Origin: Sinotaia quadrata | Taxonomy: Eukaryota > Mollusca > Gastropoda > Architaenioglossa > Viviparidae | Length of the DNA stretch: 64,000 nt | Assembly (NCBI GenBank): GCA_028829895.1 | Contig: CM054177.1 | Coordinates: 82,318,663 to 82,382,662, forward strand | Direction of reading: 5' to 3' | Shown here: positions 46,440 to 58,184 of the stretch, piece by piece | Layout: the number at the start of each line of letters is the position of its first letter | How positions within the stretch are numbered: position 1 is the stretch's first letter | Notes under the pieces: generated by a model | What the model saw: the letters and a program-made list of their open reading frames with translations, nothing else | Database searches by the model: none | What the model was told of the DNA's origin: nothing | Made by a program: the position numbers and the translations under genes

Positions 46440-47830
46440 ATGTATAATGTGAACTGGAAATGGCTCGTCATACCGTTACTGTCTCCAGAAATGTAATTTA
46501 ATTAGTTTAGGTATGTTGACTGTTCTTGAAAATATACGTGTCACACCATTGCTGTCTCCAAAATGATGTAAATTAATCAGCAGACTTATGTATAGAATTG
46601 CATCTATGTGTTATATATAATGAATACATTTACCTTAACTATATGTTTGGACATGTGCAAATAATGTTATGTATGCTTTCTAATGAACTTAGTAGCTATC
46701 TCAGTGATGATAGAGTGTTTCATTTTGAGAAAACAAACAGCTCTACCTGTGTTGGGGTCTATACAATCAACACAAGAAAGAAACAGTGTTTGATTCCTTA
46801 GCTGGGCATTGAATGTCTTGCTTTATTTCAGAAGTTTAAATTAACATACAATGCTGTCTGTTAATGCTGTCGTATGAAGGGACAGAGATGTAGTTTGTGT
46901 AAAAGCGATATAACTTGATGACATATTATATTCGAGAAGATTACATGTCCAGCGCCTGGGTCCGTCTGCATCTCTGCACTGCAAACCGCTGGGAAGAAAC
47001 TGGTTGGTACCTTGGAGATGCGTTGTCACGTACAATGCCGTGATGGTAATTGGGAAGTGTCTCTGTCACTGCCTGGGTCCGTCAACGGGTATAAGACACA
47101 GAAAGGAACTCTAACTGGTACCGTAGAGATACAGGGTGGTGGTGTGTGACCTGCCAGTGTCATAACTATAATACATGTTTCGAACTGGGACTGACCGCAT
47201 AGTGACGCTGTGTAATGGCTTATGTTAAGGCTAATCATCCAATGATCGTGTCCGTTAATACTGTAATATATAGGAAAGAAATTTTATCTATCGTTACAGT
47301 GATGTAACGCCATGACGGGTAAAAGAGAAGTCTAAACAAGAGCCTCCAGTGAAACTGGTAATTAACACTAATGTATAGATCAGAGGAAGTTTAAGTTGTT
47401 TTATAGCATTGTAGCGTGATGGCTTGTTACTGGTGAAATTTAAATGTCCATTAAAGGTGGGAATTGATATTACCGTGTACAAGGAGAGAATTTAAAAGTA
47501 TTAGTGCCTTGTAGCATAATGATTTGCGCTATTTGAGAAGTGTAAACATCCAGTGATAGTGGCCATTAATACTATAATGTACAGCGAGGGAAATGTCACT
47601 TGTGCTGCATCGTTGTAAAGCGATAACTGAACTAACAGTCAAAAGTGCATGTCTAGTGCCTGATCAGGAAAGCAACTGTAACTTATTTTACAGCATTGCA
47701 TCTTGATAACTTGAGGTACTGGAGAAGATTACATGTCCACTGCCTGGTCAGGAAGGAAATTGGTAGCTTGATGACGTGTGTTATTGGAGAAGACTATAAA
47801 GTCCAGTGATTGGTCACACTTACACGACTG
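46440..47830. repeat. Very old degenerate satellite, roughly 115-130 bp units
   Basis: Recurring diverged blocks: TGTAGC.TGATG.CTTG, then a TACTGGAGAAG-like block, ACATGTCCA.TG, GTGGCCATTAATACTATAAT and ACAG.GAGGGAAAT. They recur in the same order several times between 46830 and 47800, with duplicated CACC.TTGCTGTCTCCA.AAATG blocks at 46470-46570. No coding potential is recognised. Confidence 0.6.
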
Positions 47831-49255
47831 TGTAGAGAAAAGGGATACATTTCCCTCATCATTGAAAATGACTGCAGACACTGGTTTAAAACACAAAAGC
47901 ATGGTGGCCTTCCGTTTGCTGTTGTTTTTTCTTTCTTTTTCTTTTGGATGAATGGGACTGGAGTCTTTTCACTATACAGTCTTTCAACACTTTCATTATG
48001 AACGTTTACTATCAGTCACTGGGATATTGACACTTTTGGCCGCCATATGTAAATGACATCGATAGAAACCTACCGATTAGAAAGAAATTTGTGTTTTCAA
48101 ACTTCAACAAAACTTTGATCTCATACATTTAATAAGTAACAGTCTCGTTGTGAGTTTTCTGGTTTGTGCGACTTTTATAGGTAACATTGCATATCAATTT
48201 ATTTTTAAAAAAATATATGTTTTTAACTGTTAACGTTGTAATTGCATTTCTCTTTTTTACTTTTATTTATCAAGATAGACATGCTGTATAAATATGTTCA
48301 TGTGGAATATTCTATAATTTGCAATTAAATTGACTTGCACATGCCTCACTTTAATGTCATCAAAGAAATGCAAGTAAGTCTAGCTGCTCTTTTTCATATA
48401 CATGTATCTTAAAGTTAAGAAATGGAGTAGTCTCCCTTTGGATCAATTTGTAATCCGAAGCCAATGAAATTATTCGAGCGACTGGAGATTGTATGTTGTC
48501 TTCTGAATCTCTTTTAAAAGTAACCTAACCAATGAAATGGACAAGTTGATAGAAACCCGCTCTGGAGTTTTATCATTAATTCTGGTTGCTAATGTATCGC
48601 TTGCCAGTTACTTCCCTTGATTGTAAATATTACGTTACGCAGCTCCAGCAACAGCCCGGCATAGTTTAAACTAAGTTTCTATGTCTCTGCTTACAGAAGA
48701 TGAAGATGTGCAAATCCAAACAAATAATTGTTTTCATTTCTTTACAAAGGCACCTGTTTTGGGATTACAATATTGCAAGCTGCCTGACACACCAGAAAGA
48801 AGTGAAATTTTTTATAGATTTGTGTGCAATCAATTCATTTTAAAAATTCTTTTCAAGAAACGCCAGCGACATGTAGGGATGACGTCTAATAACAAGCTAA
48901 CTTTTGTATCGCTGAACAAAATTTGTCATCGCAGTCGGTCTGTTATACTTTTCACAAAATTGCATAAATAAAATTAAACACTAAACATATATAACTCTGC
49001 GTGTGTGTATGTATACCCACGCAAATATATTTATTCAGTTCAAGTGCCACATATACGTTTGTACACAAAATGGCGGAATGATTATGGTTTAATAAAGAGG
49101 ATTACATTCTTTAAAGGGAAAAAACTCGTTTACCTTTTCGCGAAAAGAAAATTGTAAGTACTAATTAGTTAATTAATAAAATAATATATTACTTTGCAAT
49201 AATCGGAATATATAATTTATATGGTAATTTTATCGGCTGGAAATTTTAGCACCGC
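47831..49255. other. Unique sequence; one small ATG-initiated ORF
   Basis: AT-rich with no recognised gene. The + strand frame at 48681-48971 begins with ATG, is 96 codons long, and ends in TAA just before an AATAAAATTAAA (about 48966-48977). It has no similarity that I recognise and no visible domain, so it may be chance or a lineage-specific small gene. Confidence 0.3.
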
Positions 49256-49266
49256 ATTCACTCACG

Positions 49267-49299
<33 letters not shown>

Positions 49300-49300
49300 T
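49267..49300. repeat. (CG)n(CA)n microsatellite
   Basis: Short alternating CG then CA run. Confidence 0.9.
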
Positions 49301-49390
49301 TACTCACGCTCACAAGATACTCACACACATTTACTCACGCTCATATATAAAGATACACAGACACCTTTACATACGCTGATTTATAAAGAC

Positions 49391-49400
49391 TGTGTGTGTG

Positions 49401-49432
<32 letters not shown>

Positions 49433-49450
49433 TGCGTGCGCGCGCGCATG
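49391..49450. repeat. (GT)n(GTGC)n(GC)n tract
   Basis: Alternating purine-pyrimidine DNA: about 12 GT units, then GTGC repeats, then CGCGCGCG. This composition favours left-handed Z-DNA. Confidence 0.95.
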
Positions 49451-49612
49451 TATGGTACGCTGTGAATAGTGCATTGTTATTAGTGTTGTGAAAGTAGTTC
49501 CATTCACGGTGGATTTATCATTGTGATCTCAACCTTCAAATTGTTTCTCCAGAACATCTTAAACGAAGCCAACCCTTCAACTACCGAACCGCGCCATTAA
49601 TACAAGTCAAGA

Positions 49613-50033
49613 GAATTAGCTTTGTAAATCTGAAAAATACCTGATCTCTTGAAGACACACGTTTCCTTTAAAGAATTAGCTTTGTAAATCTGAAAAATAC
49701 CTGATCTCTTGAAGACACACGTTTCCTTTAAAGAATTAGCTTTGTAAATCTGAAAAATACCTGATCTCTTGAAGACACACGTTTCCTTTAAAGAATTAGC
49801 TTTGTAAATCTGAAAAATACCTGATCTCTTGAAGACACACGTTTCCTTTAAAGAATTAGCTTTGTAAATCTGAAAAATACCTGATCTCTTGAAGACACAC
49901 GTTTCCTTTAAAGAATTAGCTTTGTAAATCTGAAAAATACCTGATCTCTTGAAGACACACGTTTCCTTTAAAGAATTAGCTTTGTAAATCTGAAAAATAC
50001 CTGATCTCTTGAAGACACAGGTTTCCTTTAAAG
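49613..50033. repeat. 60-bp minisatellite, essentially perfect
   Basis: Seven head-to-tail copies of a 60-bp unit beginning AGAATTAGCTTTGTAAATCT. The only difference is one base in the last copy (CACAC to CACAG). On the minus strand it is open throughout, giving a 154-codon frame of 20-residue repeats (LKETCVFKRSGIFQIYKANS). A gene is not assumed, because 60 is a multiple of 3 and the frame stays open by construction. Confidence 0.97.
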
Positions 50034-50255
50034 ATGCTGTGCATAGAAAAGCATGTATCATGACGCCATTGCACTATAAACTCTCTGTCCCAGTGTGGTA
50101 TTTCCTTCACATACACCTTTCGCTAGGAAGTCCAGACGTAAGACATTTAATTAAAATTAAATGCATCACATCTCAACTTGTGATATCCTGGTGACATATC
50201 AATATACCCTCATGTTGTCACACTTACTTAAGTCGATATAATCCTAACTTGTAAT

Positions 50256-50742
50256 CCTTTCAGACTTAATAATCTGTAATCTTTAACCCCAACCTAACTA
50301 ATAATCCTGTCAGACTTTATAATCTGTAATCCTTAACCCCAACCTAACTAGCAAACCTGCCAGACTTAATAATCTGTAATCTTTAACCCGAACCTACCTA
50401 GTAAACCTGCCAGACTTAATAATCTGTAATCTTTAAACCTAACCTAACTAGTAAACCTGTCAGACTTAATAATCTGTAATCTTTAAACCTAACCTAACTA
50501 GTAAACCTGCCAGACTTAATAATCTGTAATCTTTAAACCCAACCTAACTAGTAAACCTGCCAGACTTAATAATCTGTAATCTTTAAACCCAACCTAACTA
50601 GTAAACCTGCCAGACTTAATAATCTGTAATCTTTAAACCCAACCTAACTAGTAAACCTGCCAGACTTAATAATCTGTAATCTTTAAACCCAACCTAACTA
50701 GTAAACCTGCCAGACTTAATAATCTGTAATCTTTAAACCCAA
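50256..50742. repeat. 50-bp minisatellite
   Basis: Ten copies at exact 50-bp spacing (CAGACTTAATAATCTGTAAT recurs every 50 bp from 50261 to 50711). The left copies are diverged (TTTAACCCC, CTAATAATCC); the right copies are identical. Confidence 0.97.
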
Positions 50743-51016
50743 AACCGCTTAAACGTCTTCGTTTTCTTCACCATTCCTCCCCACTCCCCAACCTAGAGCG
50801 AGCAATCCTACCCTTCGCCCATCACAGACGCGCGCACAATAAGTGAACTTCTATCTAGTCTTCTATCTTGCGTGTGTTTCTTTTCACCCACCCACCCCAG
50901 CCACCCCATTACATCCCAACACAGTGTACATCAAAAATTATATAGAACATCTTTTTACTCTGTGGACGCTCCCTCTAAAATAAGTTATTTGTAAGAAACG
51001 ACGAGCCCTAAGAGTC

Positions 51017-51018
51017 TC

Positions 51019-51056
<38 letters not shown>

Positions 51057-51108
51057 CATCCATCCATCCATCCATCTATCTATCTATCTATCCGTCCGTC
51101 TATTTATC
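51017..51108. repeat. (GTCT)n(CATC)n(TATC)n microsatellite
   Basis: Tetranucleotide tract of the same family as those at 29391, 46021 and 60655. Confidence 0.95.
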
Positions 51109-53878
51109 TATGTATGACTGTACGTGTTTATATATTTGTGTATGTTTATGTGTAAGTATAAAAAGCGGAGGCCTTCTTTAGTGATTTCAACCATGTGTGT
51201 TTTTTCGCTGCACATAAACAATGCATCTGTTACTAAAGTAATGCACTGGCAGCCTAAGCAACACTTATTACATTGTGTTTCTCAACGTCAGAACAGGAAA
51301 ATGTTTATCTTTTTCCTGCCTTCGCTAAAGGGAAACAGTCTGTATTAAAGGCGCAGTAGCCATAAAAACACTTCATACTTTTGCTACTCCTTTTCTTCCT
51401 TTCGTATTTGATTGTGTTTTACAATTAATGAAATATTTACGATACAATGTTTGCGATTTTCTTTTCTTTTTTTTTATAAATTCATTTTCTGAAAGATGAT
51501 AATATTTATATATAATTTAAAAGAAAAATGATAATATATATATTAAAAGAAAGATACAAGAAACACGTTCCATTCTGAAGAGAAATTACAATGAGTTAAG
51601 ATTTAAAGTTTTGTGAAATTTTTGGAAGAATTCCGAACAAGACAGTTTTTTGCCCTCCTTTCTTATAAACGATTTTCATGGATTGAAAAAGGGTCAGAAG
51701 AGCAAATGGCAGCTGTTTAAAAAAATTCTCTATAAATTTGTTGTTATCAAGTAAACATAATCAGTTATGAATGGAGTAATCTGTGTGTGTATTGTAAATG
51801 GAATATTCCAGTTATAATTAAGTATATGTCTTCTGTTAAACTTCTATCATTCTGTACACGACAAGTAAAATAAGAGAAGGAAAAAGAGGTAAAAATGTGT
51901 GCTTGAGTTAGTTTTAAGAATTTACTTGTTGTGCAATTTATATAAAGCATTTTCTCATTTTAGTCTGTTTAATCCATTTCAATCGTAATTTACATAAAGC
52001 ATTTTCTTCTTGTAGTTGACAAATTCTATTTCTTAGATATATAGTCTATATAGTCACTGTTTTTATTATAGTGTATTTAATCCATTTGTTTCAAATAATT
52101 GATGAAATCCAATTTCTTGCTTTAGGTTTTCTAATCAATGTTCTCCAAATCGTCTATAAATTGATTGTTTAATGTTGTCCCTGTGGTGTATTGTTACGTG
52201 TGAGTGTAGGGAGAGAAAAAGATGAGAAAAGTACAATGTTGGTTATTTCTTCCTTTGCCTGTTTACTGGAGATTAACCCCGTCTCTCAGTCAGATGCACA
52301 CACAAATAACACACATTTGCACGGACTCACAAGGATGACACATCACAAACCGTTTAGAGTCTCTAGACTTAAGGTGAACACTTTTAGTTATTATCTAGCT
52401 CTAAGCCCCTAGACTCCCATGCTGAATGCTGTCCCTATCACTAATGCACACATGACATAATGGGACGACATATGGAGAGTCAAGAATTAAAATAGTAAAG
52501 AAGTTGAGTAAAGGGAATAAAGAAAATAAATAGAAACTGCAAAGTAAATATCTAAGAAATCAAAATAAATTGAATCTCTTTAGTGTCATCATAATTAGGA
52601 GTTTTAGTAACAAATATCACAATGCTAATATAATGCCTTGCAAAATAATGCAATGCAATGTCTTGTAATAATAGGTCTTTCAAGAGTTTCTGGCTCAAAG
52701 TAACTCAATAAGAGGAGAATCAGTCTGTCAGCTTGAAGACAGTATCAGTGGTTTAGTCCCCTGAGTCTTGAAAATGGATGCATGGTTTGATGACTCAGCA
52801 TGGACCAACAACATACATGGATGTAGCAGTTGAGATGAACAACCTTTCTTTCAGTTGGGTCAAAAACGTAAGGAAGTGACAGTTATGTGAACAGTCTTAT
52901 TCTTGAACTGGACAGGCCACACACAGTTCCAGACTCTGCTGGCAACAAATCATGAGTTATAAAATCCAGGGATTCCCACAAACAGGTCTACAGACTTGTA
53001 CTTAATTTGTCTGGAAACGTTACTATAGGGATGAATCACGCCTATAGGAAATGCTCAGTGTGGGTCTGAAAGGCAATATAAGTCTCAAAAGCAGGCCTAT
53101 TTACATGTTCTAATAGCTGATGTCCATATTTTAACTTGCCCTGGTTGACACTTCCAGCATCTGGTCCTGGGCAAATGTTGGCCAGGGGACAGTCCGCTAG
53201 AGCTGACACTAAGATTTTTAATTTGTGGGCTAGGAATTACATGACATAGCTAAGTCTTAGTGAAGTGTCAAGGCTTCCAATTTCAAACACTGTTTATAAA
53301 ATTTCAGAATAACAAAGTCAGAGCTATTGTGACTGTATAATTTATTATTATTATTTTTACTAAGTTATTATGAATTGAAATAATTTTATCTCTTAATTGA
53401 CTTAATCAAACGTGAGAAGGTGCCTGACAGTCCCATACATGAATAACCAGATTTCTCTTGTAAATCTATATATGTAAAAACCAATCATTCCAGCTTATAA
53501 AATTAATTTTTGTCACTCTGATCACGTCACTTTCATTCATTGAATCATGTTTGGCCATCTATACACGATTTTTTATATCGTGTTAGATTATATAATTATT
53601 TCCTTGTATAGTCTGTAATCCAATTTTCCCTCTTAGTATATTATACGTTTCTTTTTCGCCATTGAAATATTCTTGTAAACAGTCTAGTTTTATATATGGT
53701 AAGTCTTAGAATGATGATGAGGGGAAAAATATCGTCTATCTCAAATTATCTCTCTTTGAATTGGTAGCAATTGTTCTCTCTCATTTATTACTGCTCTCTT
53801 TTTGTAACTCATTTCTTTGTTTAAGTGGTGATATTTCGTCATAAATTTATTTTCTGTTAAAACTCCGTTATGTTTCAG
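51109..53878. other. Unique sequence upstream of the proline-rich gene, no gene seen
   Basis: AT-rich at 51350-52180. The 52190-53300 part is more balanced in composition and free of tandem repeats, which suggests an old inserted element, but no coding block or terminal repeat could be recognised. 5' UTR exons or the promoter of the downstream gene may lie here unrecognised. Confidence 0.3.
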
Positions 53879-53982
53879 ATGACAATTTCCACAACGACCA
53901 GATTATGGAAGACAGAGAAACGATCGACAAACGTCATTTCTACCACTATGCAGCTTTTGACCGGTCGTAGTTAACGCTGGAG
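53879..53982 (+). other. 5' UTR of the proline-rich gene
   Basis: A probable acceptor (TTATGTTTCAG ending at 53878, preceded by T-rich sequence) suggests that this exon begins at 53879 and that at least one non-coding exon lies upstream. A TAG in frame with the start codon sits at 53968-53970, five codons upstream of the ATG, so the coding sequence cannot extend further 5'. Confidence 0.6.
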
Positions 53983-54126
53983 ATGAACCGTAAGCACAGC
54001 CAGCATCAACAACCACCGCAAATTTCCTTCAACCAGGATGTGGTGCTGGAACACTCTCGTGCCTTTCCCCCCACCCCACGAGAAATGTATACCTGTCAGC
54101 ACTCTGTGGCGTCCAATGGACACCAG
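53983..54126 (+). CDS. Proline-rich protein, start exon (exon 1)
   Basis: Encodes 48 residues beginning MNRKHSQHQQPPQISFNQDV and ending SVASNGHQ, then the donor CAG|GTGTGT. The start is chosen because it is the first ATG in this exon in the frame that continues into the next exon, and an in-frame TAG lies just upstream. Phase 0 at the donor joins exactly to the 58185 exon (NGHQ|DSSSSLEL). The segment is polar and Gln/His/Pro-rich, with no signal peptide or transmembrane segment, consistent with a cytoplasmic disordered N terminus. Residues 28-32 read FPPTP, close to but not matching the FPxΦP consensus of EVH1 ligands. I do not recognise the family. Confidence 0.82.
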
Positions 54127-54829
54127 GTGTGTGGGTTTTAACTAAATTGTCTTAGCGTTAGTTTATAATGCATTATAAACTAGCCTGGACCGTCTAGAAC
54201 CCATTATGTTTTCTATTGCATATACACTGTAAGAATACATAAACTTTGTTTAAACATTAGAGGCCCACAGTGTTTTCAAAACAATATACATTATTTGCAT
54301 ACGGAACTGTAAACGTTAATTCTAAACCCATTTTCTTTTTGAATATATATATACACATTTATTGAGTATGCACGATTTGTAAACGTTACTTTGAAGTCGA
54401 GTACATTTACTACACTGCGTAATGTATATGCATACATAAACTATGTACACTTTAGTTTGAGGCTTGGTATATTTTCTACCCATCATGCACTATATGCATA
54501 TAATAGTTATGTTTAACGTTGGTTCGATTTTGACTATGCTTTTTCTACAGCATACAGTATATAATCCATAATCTGTGCCTAACGTTAGTTAAAGGCTGTG
54601 TTTTCTGTAGTCTATCGACTATATGAATAAAATGGCTAATCGTTCGTAAGAGGTTTATGTTTTCTATTTAGTCACAATGTCTATCATATATTTGCATACT
54701 ATAACAAAATATGTGGCTAAGCATTATGCAGAGCTAACAATGCTTGCTACAGAATTATATAGATCTACATGGACCTATAAGAACTTTGATTTAACATTAT
54801 ACGAAGGCTTAGAATATCCGGTACAAAGT

Positions 54830-55025
54830 TAAATGCCGTGAATCTATTCATTAGACTAATTAGAGAGAACTCACATTGTTTGCTACAGAGTTAAATGCCG
54901 TATGTTTATCCATTAGACTAATTAGAGAGAACTCACATTGTTTGCTACAGAGTTAAATGCCGTATGTTTATCCATTAGACTAATTAGAGAGAACTCACAT
55001 TGTTTGCTACAGAGTTAAATACTTA
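54830..55025. repeat. Triplication of about 62 bp
   Basis: Three copies of a unit containing CCATTAGACTAATTAGAGAG and TTTGCTACAGAGTTAAATGC; the last two are identical. Confidence 0.93.
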
Positions 55026-55109
55026 ATATACAACGCTTATTCTATAATCATTTCTGCTGTTAACGTTTGTTACTATTTTAAGAAACATTGTCCACTAACT
55101 AACATGTTG

Positions 55110-55290
55110 CTGCTGATAATGACATTACTCTTGTTGACGACGATTATTGAAAAAAAAAATATTCTCATCCCCGAACCAAATTTTTTATTGAAAATGATAT
55201 ATATGCTGATAATGAAATTACTCTTGTTGACGACAATTATTTTTTAAAAAATTCCTCTCATCCCCGAACCAAATTTGAAAATGATATATT
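55110..55290. repeat. Imperfect duplication of about 90 bp
   Basis: CTGATAATGACATTACTCTT with GTTGACGACGATTATT and CTCATCCCCGAACCAAATTT recur as CTGATAATGAAATTACTCTT, GACGACAATTATT and the same CCCCGAACC block. Confidence 0.9.
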
Positions 55291-55559
55291 TGCTGATGTG
55301 TTCTAAGCACACCGTTGTCGGGGTGAAACGAGTGCCACCGGCTGTCCCAGAACGGAGTCCAGACACACAACTGACCAGCGTGCCTAGCTGTAAATCATCT
55401 ATTTCTAGCAGGGTCAGTCAGTTTACTGTATTAGGCGCAATTTCAGTCAGTTTCTGTGTGTTTGACGCAGTTTTGTCAGTCAGTTTACTGTTGTGTTTGA
55501 CGCAATGTCAGTTGACACAGGGTCAATCATTGTACTATGTCTGACCCGATTAGCAAGTA

Positions 55560-55586
55560 TTTGTGTGTGTGTGTGTGTGTGTGTGT
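55560..55586. repeat. (GT)n microsatellite
   Basis: About 13 GT units immediately left of the 30-bp array. Confidence 0.95.
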
Positions 55587-55970
55587 GAGACCCAAGTCAG
55601 TAAGGTACAGAGTGTGTGACCCGAGTCAGTAAGTGTACAGTGTGTGTGACCCGAGTCAGTAAGTGTACAGAGTGTGTGACCCGAGTCAGTAAGTGTACAG
55701 AGTGTGTGACCCGAGTCAGTAAGTGTACAGTGTGTGTGACCCGAGTCAGTAAGTGTACAGAGTGTGTGACCCGAGTCAGTAAGTGTACAGAGTGTGTGAC
55801 CCAAGTCAGTAAGTGTACATAGTGTGTGACCCGAGTCAGTAAGTGTACTGTGTGACCCGAGTCAATAAGTGTATTGTGTGTGTGACCCGAGTCAGTAAGT
55901 GTACAGAGTGTGTGACCCGAGTCAGTAAGTGTACAGAGTGTGTGACCCGAGTCAGTAAGTATACTGTTCG
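55587..55970. repeat. 30-bp minisatellite
   Basis: About twelve copies of GTGTGTGACCCGAGTCAGTA plus AGTGTACAGA, with TGTG/GAGT alternation at the unit end and two shortened copies near 55846-55880. A looser TCAGTCAGTTTACTGT-type repeat precedes it (55410-55545) and probably gave rise to it. Confidence 0.95.
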
Positions 55971-56130
55971 TGTCTTATCCAGAACCTGTCAGTTTACTGT
56001 CTGACCAAGAGTCAGTAAATGTCTCTCTGTCTGACCAGTAGCTCTATCATTTCAGTTTGACAAATTTAAGAGAATTAAATAATATTCATCCTTAATACTT
56101 CTATTTCAAGCTGCAAATAATATATTTTAT

Positions 56131-56133
56131 GTA

Positions 56134-56172
<39 letters not shown>

Positions 56173-56285
56173 ATGCGTATATGTGTTTGTGTATGTGTTT
56201 GTTTTTGTAAGTGTTTGTGTGTGTATGTTTGTGTATGTATGTGTTTGTATGAGTATGTGTTTTTGTGTATTTATTTATGTGTGTT
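56131..56285. repeat. (GT)n and GTGTATG/GTTTGTGT tract
   Basis: About 20 GT units followed by degenerate TG-rich repeat. Confidence 0.92.
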
Positions 56286-56800
56286 ATTGCAATACTCTTT
56301 GTGATTGTTTTGTGCAGTGCAGGGTTTATATACCAAATTATTTAATTATTTTAATTAATTATTCAAACTAGTGGTTTAGGTTATTAATGACTAGCCGCCC
56401 CACAGCCTAGTCTACTCATCCAATCACTATATTAGCATTGGATGCATTAAGTCTACGGGAAAGTATTCACCTTAATATAGCATCTAACTAACTTTGCCTC
56501 TAGGATCGGCAATGTATTTTTTTCATATCTTAATTAATTAAATCTCATTCCTTAAATGTGTCGCTGACCCAAGATTTTTCTATTTACCGGTAATCGAAAT
56601 AACTAATTAAGATCGGGTGAAAATAGTAACAATACATAGGAAATGATTTAAATACTATTTACCAGTTACATCCGTAGAAAAAGCGAAACGCGCGTTATGA
56701 TTTCCTTATCATCGACCCTATAAATAGCCATTGTGTGAGATAGATTGTTTACATCCTTGCAGTGATCAAGGTGACACGGAGACTAAATAATATATGTCTG

Positions 56801-57412
56801 CTTACTTGTTATTTGCACGACAATATTTGTTTTCCCTTTGTGCCTACATCGTTACTTGTTATTTGCACGACAATATTTGTTTTCTCTCTGTGCCTACATG
56901 GTTAATTGTTATTTGCACGACAATATTTGTTTTCCCTTTGTGCCTACATCGTTACTTGTTATTTGCACGACAATATTTGTTTTCTCTCTGTGCCTACATG
57001 GTTAATTGTTATTTGCACGACAATATTTGTTTTCTCTCTGTGCCTACATGGTTAATTGTTATTTGCACGACAATATTTGTTTTCTCTCTGTGCCTACATG
57101 GTTAATTGTTATTTGCACGACAATATTTGTTTTCTCTCTGTGCCTACATGGTTAATTGTTATTTGCACGACAATATTTGTTTTCCCTTTGTGCCTACATC
57201 GTTACTTGTTATTTGCACGACAATATTTGTTTTCTCTCTGTGCCTACATGGTTAATTGTTATTTGCACGACAATATTTGTTTTCTCTCTGTGCCTACATG
57301 GTTAATTGTTATTTGCACGACAATATTTGTTTTCTCTCTGTGCCTACATGGTTAATTGTTATTTGCACGACAATATTTGTTTTCTCTCTGTGCCTACATG
57401 GTTAATTGCTGA
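56801..57412. repeat. 50-bp minisatellite with two variants in higher-order pattern
   Basis: Twelve copies at exact 50-bp spacing (ATTTGCACGACAATATTTGT from 56811 to 57361). Two variants exist: A (TTCCCTTTG...CATCGTTAC) and B (TTCTCTCTG...CATGGTTAA). Their order is A B, A B B B B, A B B B B, i.e. a 250-bp higher-order unit duplicated. ORFs at 56794-57355 are artefacts. Confidence 0.96.
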
Positions 57413-58140
57413 AAATACTTTTGTTCATTTGAATTGTATTAATTAATCACACTTAACATTACCAGTGGTCTGTTTATTCTTTGACACCCCCCTTCTGGCA
57501 AACGAACTTGCATTCAGGCTGTGAAGGTTTTATTTCGTATACTACTTATATATAATTGCCAACATATACACTCAAAACACTGGAAGAGAGTGTGTCGAAC
57601 AGGTTTTATCATTGCTAATAAGATCTTTCCTTCCTTCCTTCCTTTCATGCTTTATAACTCGTCTCGTATCAATTGTAGGTTAGTTTTATAATCTTGATTT
57701 AGTTTCTCGGCACATATAACAAGCCCCTTTGAATTAGCAAATGAATTTTTGTGGTTCACTTTAACACCCGCATATAATAGTTCCCATTATAAACAGATTA
57801 TTTTCTTTCTGAGATGGTTTAGCTCATAGCAGTGAGAAGCCAGATTATCTCCCCCCTTTATAACGGCGCCTACTACTCCCGTTCCATACTCTATCCCGTA
57901 TTTACTCGAATATCTACTCTTCTGTAATTTAATGCCAGATCGATTTTTACTGGCACTTAGCAATGACGAAACAATAAAAAGTTGTATAACCACACATTCC
58001 TCCTTTGAAGGAATAATTGTATACTCGAATAAAAACAATTATAGATGCATGAGATTAAGTTTCACTTTCTCTGTTCTTGATAAACTCTGAAGTTGTACAC
58101 TACACCGCAACCGGAATTTGTATGATTGGGAATGTGTTAG
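57413..58140. other. Intronic, nothing recognised
   Basis: Unique sequence with a short (TTCC)n run at 57628-57645. Confidence 0.5.
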
Positions 58141-58184
58141 ATTTAAACTTTTAAAAAATGACAACCCCTTTTCTTTTATTTCAG

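Larger units (their letters stand above)
54127..58184 (+). other. Intron 1 of the proline-rich gene (4058 nt)
   Basis: Bounded by GTGTGT and by TTCTTTTATTTCAG. It carries several tandem arrays, annotated separately; otherwise it is AT-rich. The reading frame of the next exon happens to stay open 27 nt into this intron and meets an ATG at 58158, but that ATG is intronic. Confidence 0.8.

Noticed and set aside
49613..50742. CRISPR-like regular repeats
   Set aside because: The repeats are directly head to tail with no unique spacers, and the window is eukaryotic.
58158..58184. ATG at 58158 as the start of the proline-rich protein
   Set aside because: A strong acceptor ends at 58184, and the upstream exon at 53983-54126 joins in frame with its own ATG and an in-frame stop just before it. 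The 58158 ATG lies in the intronic pyrimidine tract.
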